DNA from: Actinomyces sp. HMSC035G02
Lineage (GTDB): Bacteria > Actinomycetota > Actinomycetes > Actinomycetales > Actinomycetaceae
Reading direction: 5' to 3'
DNA length: 64,000 nt
Assembly (NCBI GenBank): GCA_001838165.1
Contig: KV835898.1
Location: 24,693 to 88,692 of the forward strand
Shown: positions 28,820 through 37,654 of the stretch, one piece after another
How the letters are laid out: each line of letters opens with the position of its first letter
Numbering within the stretch: the stretch's first letter is position 1
Made by a program: the position numbers and the translations under genes
Notes under the pieces: generated by a model
The model's database searches: none
What the model was told of the DNA's origin: nothing
Seen by the model: the letters and a program-made list of their open reading frames with translations, nothing else

Positions 28820-29707
28820 ATGAGTACCCCCGGACGCCTCGGAATCGGCATCATCGGCATGGGCCATGTCGGGCCCGTCATCGGCTCTGCGCTGCGCGCG
28901 GTCGGCCACCAGATCGTTGCCGTCTCCGCGTCGTCGGAGGCCTCGCGCGAGCGCGCCGACGCGATGCTTCCCGGCGTGCCGATCGCCACGCCCGAGGAGG
29001 TCGTGCGACGCTCCGAGGTGGTCATCGTGGCCGTTCCTGACGACCAGATTGGCCCCCTCGTGAGTGGCCTGGCCGACCTGGGGGCCTGGCAGAGCGGGCA
29101 CATCGTCATTCACCTGTCGGGCGCCTCCGGAGTCGGGCTGCTCGGCGCCGCCGCGGCCGCGGGGGCGATCCCGCTCGCCATCCACCCGGCGATGACGTTC
29201 ACCGGCACCAGCGTCGACGTGGCGCGCCTCGTGGGCACGCCCTTCGCGGTGACGGCGTCGGCTCCCTTCCTGCCGATCGCCCAGGCTCTCGTCGTCGAAA
29301 TGGGCGGCGAACCCGTCGTCGTCGCCGAGGAGGACCGACCCCTCTACCACGCGGGTCTCGCTCACGGCGCCAACTTCATCGCCGGCATCACCGTGCAGAC
29401 GACGCGGATTCTCGCGCAGGCCGGCATCGAGAACCCTGCCCTGTACGTGCGCCCGCTTCTCGAGGCCGCGCTTGACCGAGCCCTCACCGAGGGGGTGGCG
29501 GGCATCTCCGGCCCCGCCGCCCGCGGGGACGCGGGGACGATCGCCGCGCACGCGCGCTGCCTGGGGGCCCGGGAGGGCCTCGCCGGCGAACGCGACACCT
29601 ACGCGGACATGACCCGCGCCCTGACCCGCCTGCTGCGCGACGCGCGTCTCCTCGACGAACGGGCCGCCACCAGCGTCGAGGCCGCCCTCCTCGACCCGGG
29701 CGCCTGA
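28820..29707 (+). CDS. Rossmann-like and DUF2520 protein, possible PanG-type ketopantoate reductase
   Basis: The 295-residue protein begins with a dinucleotide-binding fold (GIGIIGMGHVGPVIGSAL, residues about 7-24). A DUF2520 helical domain follows with HPAMTFTG and HAGLAHGANFIAGIT. In many Actinobacteria this gene precedes panC and panD. PanG, an alternative ketopantoate reductase described in Francisella, is to my knowledge a member of this group, so reduction of 2-ketopantoate is a reasonable hypothesis. ATG at 28820 is chosen over ATG 28799 because it starts right at the Rossmann strand, though neither has a strong ribosome site. It begins 25 nt after the YdbT-like gene. Confidence 0.8.
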   Translation: MSTPGRLGIGIIGMGHVGPVIGSALRAVGHQIVAVSASSEASRERADAMLPGVPIATPEEVVRRSEVVIVAVPDDQIGPLVSGLADLGAWQSGHIVIHLSGASGVGLLGAAAAAGAIPLAIHPAMTFTGTSVDVARLVGTPFAVTASAPFLPIAQALVVEMGGEPVVVAEEDRPLYHAGLAHGANFIAGITVQTTRILAQAGIENPALYVRPLLEAALDRALTEGVAGISGPAARGDAGTIAAHARCLGAREGLAGERDTYADMTRALTRLLRDARLLDERAATSVEAALLDPGA

Positions 29708-29839
29708 TACCCACACACCCAACGAGCCCAAAACGCGCGATCGAGCGCGCACGCCACCCCCGCCGCGTCGCGAAAACGCGGGGCGTGAGGAAAGCGACTC
29801 GATTGCGCACCGGCGGGCCGAAGTTGCAAGAATAGAACT

Positions 29840-30793
29840 ATGACTCACCGTCCTGTCCTCACCCACACGCGTGCCGAGTTGGCCGATGCGCTGTCGCGCC
29901 TGCCCGGCACGAAGGCTCTCGTGATGACCATGGGTGCCCTCCACTCCGGGCACCTGCAGCTCGTGCGCGAAGCCCGCGAACTGGCCGATCACGTGATCGT
30001 CACGATCTTCGTCAACCCGACGCAGTTCGCGCCAGGCGAGGACTTCGACGCCTACCCGCGCACCCTGGACGCGGACATGGACGCGCTCGAGACGGTGGGG
30101 GCGGACCTCGTGTGGGCACCCGCGCCCCAGGACGTGTACCCCACGCCCGCGACCGTGACGATCGACCCGGGCCCCATCGCGCGCGTTCTCGAGGGTAAGA
30201 CACGCCCCACGCACTTCGCGGGCGTCGCGCTCGTGTGCACCAAGGTCGTCAACCTCGTGCGCCCCGACGTTGCCCTGTACGGACAGAAGGACGCCCAGCA
30301 GCTGGCCGTCCTGCGCACCGTCTTCGCCCAGCTGGACATCCCCGTACGCGTCCACCCCGTGCCGATCGTGCGTGCCGAGGACGGGGTCGCCCTGTCCAGC
30401 CGCAACCAGTACCTGAGCGACGATGAGCGCATCCGGGCACGCGCCCTCTCGCGCGCGCTTCGTCGCGGCGCCGAGGCCGCCGAGGCCGGGGCCGAGCCGG
30501 CGCAGATCGTCGCGCAGTGCCGCTCGGTCATCGAGGCCGAGGGCGGCATCGACCTGGACTACATCGCGCTCGTGGACGCGGGGACCTTCGAGATCCTCGC
30601 GGGCACCGAGTCCGTGCCCGTCGGCGAGGGCACTGCCGCGCCCACGATCCTGTCCGACGGCTCGCGTGAGGGACGCATCCTCATCGCCGCCAAGGTGGGC
30701 ACGACCCGCCTCATCGACAACATGGAGGTGCCGCTGCGCGACGCCTGTGCCCCTGCCGGCCGTCTCGCCGAGCACGCGGGGGACCTCGCATGA
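29840..30793 (+). CDS. panC: Pantothenate synthetase (pantoate-beta-alanine ligase)
   Basis: This 317-residue enzyme condenses pantoate and beta-alanine using ATP. The HIGH-like motif is [11 protein letters not shown] (about 31-41). [18 protein letters not shown] is the pantoate site, [12 protein letters not shown] and [18 protein letters not shown] line the ATP site. GDYDAQ-type ligands appear as GQKDAQ. The gene overlaps panD by 4 nt. A copy of CGAGGCCGGGGCC (30481-30493) is translated inside it as part of EAGAE. Confidence 0.96.
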   Translation: MTHRPVLTHTRAELADALSRLPGTKALVMTMGALHSGHLQLVREARELADHVIVTIFVNPTQFAPGEDFDAYPRTLDADMDALETVGADLVWAPAPQDVYPTPATVTIDPGPIARVLEGKTRPTHFAGVALVCTKVVNLVRPDVALYGQKDAQQLAVLRTVFAQLDIPVRVHPVPIVRAEDGVALSSRNQYLSDDERIRARALSRALRRGAEAAEAGAEPAQIVAQCRSVIEAEGGIDLDYIALVDAGTFEILAGTESVPVGEGTAAPTILSDGSREGRILIAAKVGTTRLIDNMEVPLRDACAPAGRLAEHAGDLA

Positions 30794-31224
30794 TGGAAAT
30801 GACGCGCGAGATGGCGATCGGAAAGATCCACCGCGCCGTCGTCACCGGCGCCGACCTGCACTACGTCGGCTCGATCACGGTGGACGAGGACCTGCTGGAC
30901 GCCGCGAACATCGTTCCCGGGCAGAAGGTCGACATCGTCGACGTCAACAACGGCGAGCGCCTGTCGACCTACACGATCGCGGGCGAGCGAGGTAGCGGCA
31001 CGATTCAGCTAAACGGCGCGGCCGCCCACAAGGTGACCGTCGGTGACCTCGTCATCATCATGGCCTACGCCCAGGTACCCGAATCCCTGGTACGTACGAT
31101 TAAGCCCTCCGTTGTCTTCGTCGACGAGGCCAACAAAATCGTGAGCGCCGGCGATCACGCGGGTTCCGTCCCCGAGGACTCCGCGCGTGCCCGCGAGCTG
31201 GGGCTGAAGAGCTCCGGCGTCTGA
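30790..31224 (+). CDS. panD: Aspartate 1-decarboxylase proenzyme
   Basis: The 144-residue protein supplies beta-alanine for PanC. The self-cleavage site is Gly27-Ser28 in [14 protein letters not shown], which yields a pyruvoyl group on the new alpha chain. [15 protein letters not shown] and [12 protein letters not shown] complete the barrel. The ATGATG start overlaps the panC stop, so either ATG (30790 or 30793) may be used. With panC and the DUF2520 gene it forms a compact pantothenate operon; panB is not in the window. Confidence 0.95.
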   Translation: MMEMTREMAIGKIHRAVVTGADLHYVGSITVDEDLLDAANIVPGQKVDIVDVNNGERLSTYTIAGERGSGTIQLNGAAAHKVTVGDLVIIMAYAQVPESLVRTIKPSVVFVDEANKIVSAGDHAGSVPEDSARARELGLKSSGV

Positions 31225-31238
31225 TCGACACGCCGGCA

Positions 31239-31277
31239 GGAGCGTCCACTCAGCAGAGTGGGCGCTCCCTCGTTTTC
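31239..31277 (+). terminator. Terminator after panD
   Basis: GGAGCGTCCACTC (31239-31251) pairs with GAGTGGGCGCTCC (31256-31268) with one G-T pair, followed by CTCGTTTT. Confidence 0.87.
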
Positions 31278-31407
31278 GTATCGTTTCGTGCACCTTTGCT
31301 CGTTTGGTGACAAGCACCGTTCACAATTGTCCATACCTTGTCTTCGCCCGGCGCTGATACGCCCGTCACACCTATCCTCGAAGAACCGAACGAAAGGAAG
31401 GTGGGGC

Positions 31408-32286
31408 ATGAGCAAGCGAGCGTCTCGCACGCGCCACGCACTCGTCGGATACGCGTTCCTGTCGCCCGCCCTCATCGGCGTCCTCATCTTCATGGTTGTG
31501 CCCATCGGCGTCATCATGTGGGTGAGCCTGTACCGGTGGGACCTCATCGGGGATACGCGTTACGTGGGCCTGGCCAACGTCACGAACGTGCTGAGCGACC
31601 CGGCCTTCCTGTCGTCCCTGCGTACGACGATCCTCTTCGTCCTCCTCGTGGTCCCCATTCAGATCATCCTGGGCCTCCTCCTCGCGAACCTGCTGACGAA
31701 GGGCGTGCGAGGAACCGTCGTCTATCGCACGCTCATCGTCATCCCATGGATTGCGCCTCCGCTGGCCCTCGGCGTCGTATGGTCGTGGATCTTCGCCCCC
31801 ACCGGCGGCCTCCTCTCGGCGCTTGCGGGAACTCGGCTCGAGATCCTCGTGTCGCCCACCTGGGCGCTGCCCGCGGCGGCTTTCGTCGTCGTCTGGTCGA
31901 ACGTGGGATACACGGCGCTCTTCTTTATCGCCGGGTTGCTCGCAATCCCGCGCGAGCTCACCGAGGCCGCGACCGTGGACGGTGCCTCCTCCTCGCAGGT
32001 GTTCTGGCATATCAAGATGCCCCTCCTGCGCCCGACCTTTTTCTTTGTCTCGGTCACCTCCGTGATCTCGGTCTTCAATGTCTTCGATCAGATCTACGCC
32101 CTGACCAAGGGCGGGCCGTCCGGCTCCACCGAGGTCCTCGCCTACCTGATCTACAAGGAGGCCTTCGAAACCGGAAACGTCGGCCGCGCCGCCGTCATGG
32201 CGTGCGTGATGATGCTGCTCCTCATGGGATTGACGCTGGCCCAGAACCTGTACTTCCGCAAGAGGACCACGTATGAGCTCGTCTAA
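31408..32286 (+). CDS. Carbohydrate ABC transporter permease (MalF/LacF-like)
   Basis: The 292-residue inner-membrane permease has six predicted helices and the ATPase-contacting EAA loop ELTEAATVDGASSSQVFWHIKMPLL (Glu-Ala-Ala, then Gly), typical of CUT1 sugar importers. ATG at 31408 has GGAAGGTGGG just upstream and puts the basic cytoplasmic tail before helix 1. It is the first gene of a permease-permease-binding protein operon and overlaps the next gene by 14 nt. No ATPase gene is present in the operon. Confidence 0.93.
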   Translation: MSKRASRTRHALVGYAFLSPALIGVLIFMVVPIGVIMWVSLYRWDLIGDTRYVGLANVTNVLSDPAFLSSLRTTILFVLLVVPIQIILGLLLANLLTKGVRGTVVYRTLIVIPWIAPPLALGVVWSWIFAPTGGLLSALAGTRLEILVSPTWALPAAAFVVVWSNVGYTALFFIAGLLAIPRELTEAATVDGASSSQVFWHIKMPLLRPTFFFVSVTSVISVFNVFDQIYALTKGGPSGSTEVLAYLIYKEAFETGNVGRAAVMACVMMLLLMGLTLAQNLYFRKRTTYELV

Positions 32287-33118
32287 GTCGCACGCGCGTC
32301 GGCCCTGGTGGTCGACCCTGGGGATCTACGCCGGGCTGTCGCTGGCCGCGTTCATCATGGTCGTCCCGCTCCTCTTCAGCTTTGTCACGGCCTTTAAGTC
32401 GCCGCAGGACTTCGCCTCGCACTCGCCCTTCGCGCTGCCCTCCCCGCCCTCCCTGGCCTCGTTCCAGGCGATCCTCACGGGACGGGTCAACTTCGGCGAC
32501 GCGATCATCACGACGCTCCTCATGGTCGTGGTGATGGTCGTCGGGCAGCTGGTGTCCTCCGTGCTGGCCGCCTACGCGTTCGCCCGCATCGAGTTCCCGG
32601 GGCGCGAGGTCATCTTCTGGCTCTTCCTGGGCACCATGATGATTCCGGCGTCGGTCCTCGTCATCCCGCTGTACCTCATGATGGCGAAGATGGGGCTCAA
32701 CAACACCTTCTGGGGCATCGTCCTCCCCTTCGTGTTCGCCTCGCCCTACGCGGTGTTCCTGCTCCGTCAGTCGTTCCGTCAGATCCCCCAGGAAATCATC
32801 GACGCGGCGACCATGGACGGCGCCGGGCAGATGCGCATCCTCTTCTCCATTGTCGTTCCCGTGTCGAAGCCGATCATTTCGACGCTCGTGCTCATCACGG
32901 TTGTGAGCCAGTGGAACTCGTTCATGTGGCCGCGGATCATTGCCGCGACCAGGCCACGCGTCCTCACGGTTGCGACGGCCGCGCTACAGAGTCAGTACAA
33001 CGCGAATTGGACGTACGTCATGGCGGCGACGACCATCGCTCTCGTGCCCCTGATCGCCCTGTTCATTGTCTTTCAACGACACATCGTTGAATCGATTGCC
33101 CTGACGGGCATCAAGTAA
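32273..33118 (+). CDS. Carbohydrate ABC transporter permease (MalG/LacG-like)
   Basis: This 281-residue second permease of the importer has six helices and the EAA loop EIIDAATMDGAGQMRILFSIVVPVSKP. It forms the heterodimeric channel with the preceding permease. The start codon lies inside the upstream gene, so translation is coupled. The degenerate motif variant CCCTGGCCTCGTT lies inside it near 32451. Confidence 0.93.
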   Translation: MSSSKSHARRPWWSTLGIYAGLSLAAFIMVVPLLFSFVTAFKSPQDFASHSPFALPSPPSLASFQAILTGRVNFGDAIITTLLMVVVMVVGQLVSSVLAAYAFARIEFPGREVIFWLFLGTMMIPASVLVIPLYLMMAKMGLNNTFWGIVLPFVFASPYAVFLLRQSFRQIPQEIIDAATMDGAGQMRILFSIVVPVSKPIISTLVLITVVSQWNSFMWPRIIAATRPRVLTVATAALQSQYNANWTYVMAATTIALVPLIALFIVFQRHIVESIALTGIK

Positions 33119-33148
33119 CAACACAACCCATCACAACTGGAGGTCTTC

Positions 33149-34471
33149 ATGAAAAGGCGTTTTGTTACCGCTACCGCTCTGATTGGTGCCGCGTCGATGC
33201 TGATGGCCGCCTGCTCGCAGGGTGGCAGCGCGTCGAGCGAGGCGGGCACGTCCTTGACCCTGCGTCTGTGGGATGATCAGGCTGCCCAGGCGTACGAGGC
33301 GGCGCTCCCCGCGTTCACCGAGGAAACGGGGATCACGGTCAACGTCGAGGTCGTCCCGTGGTCGGACTACTTCACGGGCCTGCGTTCCGAGCTCGCCGCG
33401 GGTACCGGACCGGACGTCTTCTGGTCCAACACGAACAACTACACGGAGTACGCCCGCGGCGGCAAGATCGTCAACATTGACGAGGAGTTCCCCGCCTCCG
33501 AGCGCGACGGCTGGCTTCAGGGTGCCATCGATCAGTACACGGTTGACGGAAAGCTCTACGGCGTCCCGGTCCTCACCGATCCGTCGATCGCGGTGTACTA
33601 CAACAAGTCGCTGCTGGACGCGGCCGGCGTGAGCATCGATGACCTGCAGAACCTGTCGTGGGACCCGAGCGCCTCCACCGACTCTCTGCGGGAGATCACC
33701 CGCAAGCTGACGCTGGACTCGTCGGGCCGCAACGCGGCCGACCCCGCCTTCGACGCGGACCATATCGTCCAGTACGGATACAACGCCGCACTGGATGGCC
33801 AGGCCATGTTCATTCCGTACTTGGGTTCGGCCGGTGCCACCCTGCAGGACGCGAGCGGGCACTTCACGTTCGCGAGCCCCGAGGGTGACGCCGCGGTCGG
33901 CTACCTGGTGGACCTCATCAACAAGGAGCACGTGGCCCCCTCGGCGGCCGATACGAACGACAACGGCGACTTCAGCCGTGATCAGTTCCTGCAGGGCAAG
34001 ATCGCTCTGTTCCAGTCCGGTGCCTACAACCTGGCGAACGTGGCCGAGGGTGCGTCCTTCGAGTGGGGCCTGGCTCCCCAGCCGAAGGGTCCCGCAGGTG
34101 CCGTGACGGTTGGTAACTCCGTCGTCGCCGCCGGTTCGACGGCGAGCGCGAACCCCGAGGCTCAGCACAAGCTGCTGGCGTGGCTGGGTGGCAAGGACGG
34201 CGGCGCCGCACTGGGTAAGACCGGCGCCGGCTTCCCCGCGAACGAGAAGGCCCAGGCGACGTGGACCGCCTACTGGTCGGACAAGGGCGTCGACACTTCG
34301 GTGATGGCGAAGACTCCTTCGGGCACGATCATGGCTCCCTTCGGTCCGAAGCTGGGCGCGGCAATGGACGCGTACAACGGCGTGCTCAAGGAGGTCTTCC
34401 TGGGACGCACCGGCGTGCATGAGGGCGTCCAGGCTGCTCAGGACGCCGCCAACGCGGCGATTGATCAGTAG
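33149..34471 (+). CDS. Extracellular sugar-binding lipoprotein
   Basis: The 440-residue family 1 (CUT1) solute-binding protein has a lipoprotein signal with lipobox LMAAC, so the mature protein starts at the lipid-modified Cys22. The SBP_bac_1 fold follows, with TLRLWDDQAAQAYEAALPAFTEETG near the N terminus and GPDVFWSNTNNYTEYARGG in the hinge and ligand region. Trp-rich positions such as WNDQ-like and WTAYW may stack on sugar rings. AGGAGG-like GGAGG lies upstream of ATG 33149. The neighbours suggest a beta-linked, possibly N-acetylated, oligosaccharide. Confidence 0.93.
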   Translation: MKRRFVTATALIGAASMLMAACSQGGSASSEAGTSLTLRLWDDQAAQAYEAALPAFTEETGITVNVEVVPWSDYFTGLRSELAAGTGPDVFWSNTNNYTEYARGGKIVNIDEEFPASERDGWLQGAIDQYTVDGKLYGVPVLTDPSIAVYYNKSLLDAAGVSIDDLQNLSWDPSASTDSLREITRKLTLDSSGRNAADPAFDADHIVQYGYNAALDGQAMFIPYLGSAGATLQDASGHFTFASPEGDAAVGYLVDLINKEHVAPSAADTNDNGDFSRDQFLQGKIALFQSGAYNLANVAEGASFEWGLAPQPKGPAGAVTVGNSVVAAGSTASANPEAQHKLLAWLGGKDGGAALGKTGAGFPANEKAQATWTAYWSDKGVDTSVMAKTPSGTIMAPFGPKLGAAMDAYNGVLKEVFLGRTGVHEGVQAAQDAANAAIDQ

Positions 34472-34489
34472 TCGTCACTGACTCGGGAC

Positions 34490-34522
34490 AGGCGCCGGCG
34501 GGACATGTTCTCGCCGGCGCCT
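34490..34522 (+). terminator. Hairpin between binding protein and deacetylase genes
   Basis: AGGCGCCGGCG (34490-34500) pairs with CGCCGGCGCCT (34512-34522). It lacks a clear T-run, so it may attenuate read-through or protect the upstream mRNA. Confidence 0.6.
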
Positions 34523-34539
34523 CAATAAGGAGTACACGA

Positions 34540-35235
34540 ATGGATACCGTGCTCGGAATTTACGCCCACCCCGATGATGCGGACGTCGACGCGGGCGGGA
34601 CTCTCACTCGCTTCGCGCGCGAAGGGGCGAGGGTCGTCGTCGCAGTCGTCACGGACGGCGATGCGGGGGGCTCCGACCAGGATCTGCATCAGCGGATGGG
34701 GGAGTTGCGTCGCGGCGAACAGCGCCGCGCGTGCGAGCAGCTGGGCGTCACGGAGCTTGTCTTCTTCGACGGCTACCCCGACGGTATGGTGACGCCCTCC
34801 CACGCCCTCGTGCGTGATATCGTCGCCCTCATTCGGCGCGTGAAGCCGAACCTGATCCTCACGCTGTCGCCCGAATACAACTGGTCGTCCATCTACGCCA
34901 ATCACCCGGACCATCGGGCCGTGGGCGCCGCGGTCACGGACGCCGTCTACCCGGCCGCGCGCAACCCCTTCGCGTTCCCCGAGCTGCTCGACGAGGGCCT
35001 TGACCCCCACGTGGTCGAAGAAGTGTGGTTCCAGGGGGGACCGTCGACGAACCACGTCGTCGAGCTGGACCAGGCAGACATCGAGGCCAAGGTCAGGGCG
35101 GTTCGCGAGCACGTTACCCAATTCGACGACCTCGACCGGATGGAGTCATGGATCCGACAGGGCGCCCGCGACTTGGGGCAGCCCCACGGCTACGCGGGGG
35201 GAGAAGAGTTTTTCCGCTGGGACACGCGCGGATGA
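34540..35235 (+). CDS. PIG-L (LmbE-like) family deacetylase
   Basis: This 231-residue zinc-dependent N-deacetylase begins with the signature AHPDDADVDAGGTL (residues about 6-19), in which His-Pro-Asp-Asp supplies Zn ligands and the general base. The third ligand is the His in NHPDHRAVG (about 124-132). Family members remove acetyl from GlcNAc moieties, for example MshB, GlcNAc-PI deacetylase and archaeal diacetylchitobiose deacetylase. There is no signal peptide, so the substrate is cytoplasmic. AAGGAG precedes the ATG. The location between the sugar importer and the GH4 gene suggests action on an imported N-acetyl sugar. Confidence 0.9.
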   Translation: MDTVLGIYAHPDDADVDAGGTLTRFAREGARVVVAVVTDGDAGGSDQDLHQRMGELRRGEQRRACEQLGVTELVFFDGYPDGMVTPSHALVRDIVALIRRVKPNLILTLSPEYNWSSIYANHPDHRAVGAAVTDAVYPAARNPFAFPELLDEGLDPHVVEEVWFQGGPSTNHVVELDQADIEAKVRAVREHVTQFDDLDRMESWIRQGARDLGQPHGYAGGEEFFRWDTRG

Positions 35236-35260
35236 GGGCCCGGTAGCCGGCCCTTTCTCC

Positions 35261-36634
35261 TCAGTCGAAGGCAGCGGCGACCAGCGGGTTTGTGCGGATC
35301 GCCTGGTCGAGCACCTCGCGCGCGACGTTCACCGAGTCGACGAGGGGGTGCAGCGCCAGCGCCTGCCACGCGAGGCTGCGGTCGCGCTCGCGGGCGGCGT
35401 CGATGACGAGATTCTCGCAGGCCTTCACGGACTGGACGAGGCCGAGGGCCGCGCCGCTCAAAGGAGCGACCGGAATCGGATGCACGCCGGAGGCGTCGAC
35501 GTCGCAGGGAACCTCGACGACGTCCGTGTCGCGCAGCGTCGGAATCGAGGAGAATCCGCCGTCTGCGTTCCCGACGTTGAGGATCATGCGCGCCGGAGTG
35601 TCTGTCGCGAGCGCGTTCATGAGATCGAGAGCCACCTTCTGGTAGCCGCCGCCAGCGATGTCTTCGGCGCGCCTGCCGGAACGCTCGTCGACGTCGCGGG
35701 CCTCGGCCATGTAGGTCGCCTCCCGGTCGGCGAGCGCATCGATCCACGTCCGTCCCGCCTGCTCGGGGTGGGACAGGACGGCGTTGTAGAAGGCTTCCTG
35801 CTGATCGCGCAGGTACTCGCCGCGGGTTTGGTCCTGGTGGATGCGGGCCATGGCTTCGCGATGGCAGTAGTAGTAGAAGAGGTATTCGTTGGGGAGGGCG
35901 CCCAACGCGCGAATCCAGTCCGTGCCGATGGCGCGGGATTCTTCCATGGATCCCAGGGCCGCCTCGTCGGCGAAGAGCCGCGGGAGGATGTCGCGGCCGC
36001 CGACCGACAGCGAGCGTAGCCAGCCGAGGTGGTTGAGGCCCGCGTAGTCGAAGGACACGTCGGCGCGCTCCTCCTCGGGAATATTCAGGGCGTTCAGCGT
36101 GCGGTTGACGAGGCCGATGGGGGTGTCGCAGATGCCGATGACGCGCTCGCCGAGCACGGAACGCATCGCCTGGGTGATGATCCCGGCCGGGTTCGTGAAG
36201 TTGATGAGCCAGGCGTTTGGGCACAGGCGCGCCGCGGCGCGGGCCAGCTCGAGTGCCGGCCCGAGCGAACGGAACGCGTAGCAGTAGCCGCCCACGCCGA
36301 CGGTCTCCTGCCCCAACAAGCCGTTGTCGAGGCCGCAGTGCTCGTCGAGGACCCTTCCGCAGGTCCCGCCCACGCGCATCGCGGAAAACACGAAGTCGGC
36401 TCCGGGAAGCGCCTCGTCGATGTCCGTCGTTGCGCGCACGGCCGGGGAGTTCGGGAAGTCCAGCGAGGACAGCACGGCCATCATCGCGTCGAGCCTGCGC
36501 GCGTCGGTGTCGTACAGGACGACGCGGTCGACGTCGAGGGAGGCGTAGTCGCCGCGACCCGAGCGTGAACGGGCCAAGACGTCGATCATCGCGGGGACCC
36601 GGAAGCCCCCTCCTCCGACGATGGTGAGCTGCAT
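35261..36634 (-). CDS. GH4 family 6-phospho-glycosidase
   Basis: The 457-residue NAD- and Mn-dependent glycosidase uses the redox-elimination mechanism unique to GH4. The N-terminal dinucleotide fold is TIVGGGGFRVPAM. INFTNPAGIITQAM, the metal-ligand Cys in IGICDTP and the His in GLNHLGW are all intact. VGGYCYAFRSLG and similar segments are typical of 6-phospho-beta-glucosidases such as ChbF/LicH. ATG at 36634 has GAGAGG 9 nt upstream, better than ATG 36643. It faces the PIG-L gene and is divergent from the PfkB kinase across 76 nt, so the two probably share control. The GH4 substrate must be phosphorylated, and no PTS is present. Confidence 0.92.
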   Translation of the reverse strand: MQLTIVGGGGFRVPAMIDVLARSRSGRGDYASLDVDRVVLYDTDARRLDAMMAVLSSLDFPNSPAVRATTDIDEALPGADFVFSAMRVGGTCGRVLDEHCGLDNGLLGQETVGVGGYCYAFRSLGPALELARAAARLCPNAWLINFTNPAGIITQAMRSVLGERVIGICDTPIGLVNRTLNALNIPEEERADVSFDYAGLNHLGWLRSLSVGGRDILPRLFADEAALGSMEESRAIGTDWIRALGALPNEYLFYYYCHREAMARIHQDQTRGEYLRDQQEAFYNAVLSHPEQAGRTWIDALADREATYMAEARDVDERSGRRAEDIAGGGYQKVALDLMNALATDTPARMILNVGNADGGFSSIPTLRDTDVVEVPCDVDASGVHPIPVAPLSGAALGLVQSVKACENLVIDAARERDRSLAWQALALHPLVDSVNVAREVLDQAIRTNPLVAAAFD

Positions 36635-36710
36635 GGCGGGCATCCTCTCTGGATACGTATAGTGGTGGCTCAGTGACATATTGTAGTCGCGCTCACGTCT
36701 AGGAGGACCC

Positions 36711-37598
36711 GTGGCATCTCGAGTACCCGCCGCATCTCAGTTCGCGGTCTACGGTCCGACCTTCCTTGACGTGGTCATGGGTCCCCTCGATGGTCCGCCG
36801 GTTCCCGGCCGCGAGGCCTGGGCGGAGGGAGCGCTCATGTGCGCGGGCGGCGCGGCCAATCAGGCGATTGCGCTGGCTCGTCTTGGTGCGTCCGTGTGCC
36901 TGCACTCTCGCGTGGGCGTCGATCAGATGGGCGTGTTCGTCGATGAGATGCTCGCGCGAGAGGGCGTGGACACCTCCTCGTGCGAGCGCGTGGGCGATCA
37001 AAACGTCACCGTCTCCCTGTCCTTCGACGGCGACCGGGCGATGACCACGCGCGGGACGACCGCGCTGCCCCGCTTGGGAGGCGACGCGTCGGCGTGCCTG
37101 CTCGCAGACGTGCGGGGAATCAGCGCGAACAGTGAGGTCGTGTCCTCTTGGCGTGAGCGCGGGACGTGGGTGCTGGCGGACACGGCATGGGACGAGGCCG
37201 GGGCCTGGGACACGGCCGACCTGGAGGCCTTGCGCGTGGCTGACGTATGCACGCCCAACGAGGAGGAGGCGCTCGCCTACGCGCGCACCGACAGCGTGGA
37301 GGACGCGGCTCGTTGGTTCGCGTCGTTCGGGTGTGACTGCGTGGTCACCTGCGGCAAGAACGGCGTAGTTGCGTGCGTTGACGGGCAGATCCTGCGCGTG
37401 CCGGCGCCCGCGGTGAGGGCGGTGGATACAACGGGCGCGGGGGATGTTTTTTCGGCGGCCCTGGCCTGGGCGCTCCGAGCCCGCCGCATGCCGTGGCCCG
37501 AGGCGCTCGCCCTCGCCTGCGCGGCTGCCGCCCACTCCACGCAGGGGATCGGCGGATCCGCATCGGCCCCCTACGCGGCCGACCTCCCGGGTGCGTGA
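36711..37598 (+). CDS. PfkB-family (ribokinase-like) sugar kinase
   Basis: This 295-residue kinase has the N-terminal substrate motif GGAANQAIALARLGA (about 44-58) and the C-terminal DTTGAGDVFSAAL, in which Asp245 is the catalytic base and GAGD is the anion hole. The GTG start has AGGAGG upstream. The substrate is unknown. It may phosphorylate the imported sugar so GH4 can act, or phosphorylate a released monosaccharide. A full GACGAGGCCGGGGCC copy (37191-37205) is translated as DEAGA inside the gene, at a position not expected to be conserved. Confidence 0.9.
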   Translation: MASRVPAASQFAVYGPTFLDVVMGPLDGPPVPGREAWAEGALMCAGGAANQAIALARLGASVCLHSRVGVDQMGVFVDEMLAREGVDTSSCERVGDQNVTVSLSFDGDRAMTTRGTTALPRLGGDASACLLADVRGISANSEVVSSWRERGTWVLADTAWDEAGAWDTADLEALRVADVCTPNEEEALAYARTDSVEDAARWFASFGCDCVVTCGKNGVVACVDGQILRVPAPAVRAVDTTGAGDVFSAALAWALRARRMPWPEALALACAAAAHSTQGIGGSASAPYAADLPGA

Positions 37599-37654
37599 GG
37601 AGCCCAACCGGGCCCCTGCCTCGTCACGGGGCCAAATCCCGGTACGATAGGCGC

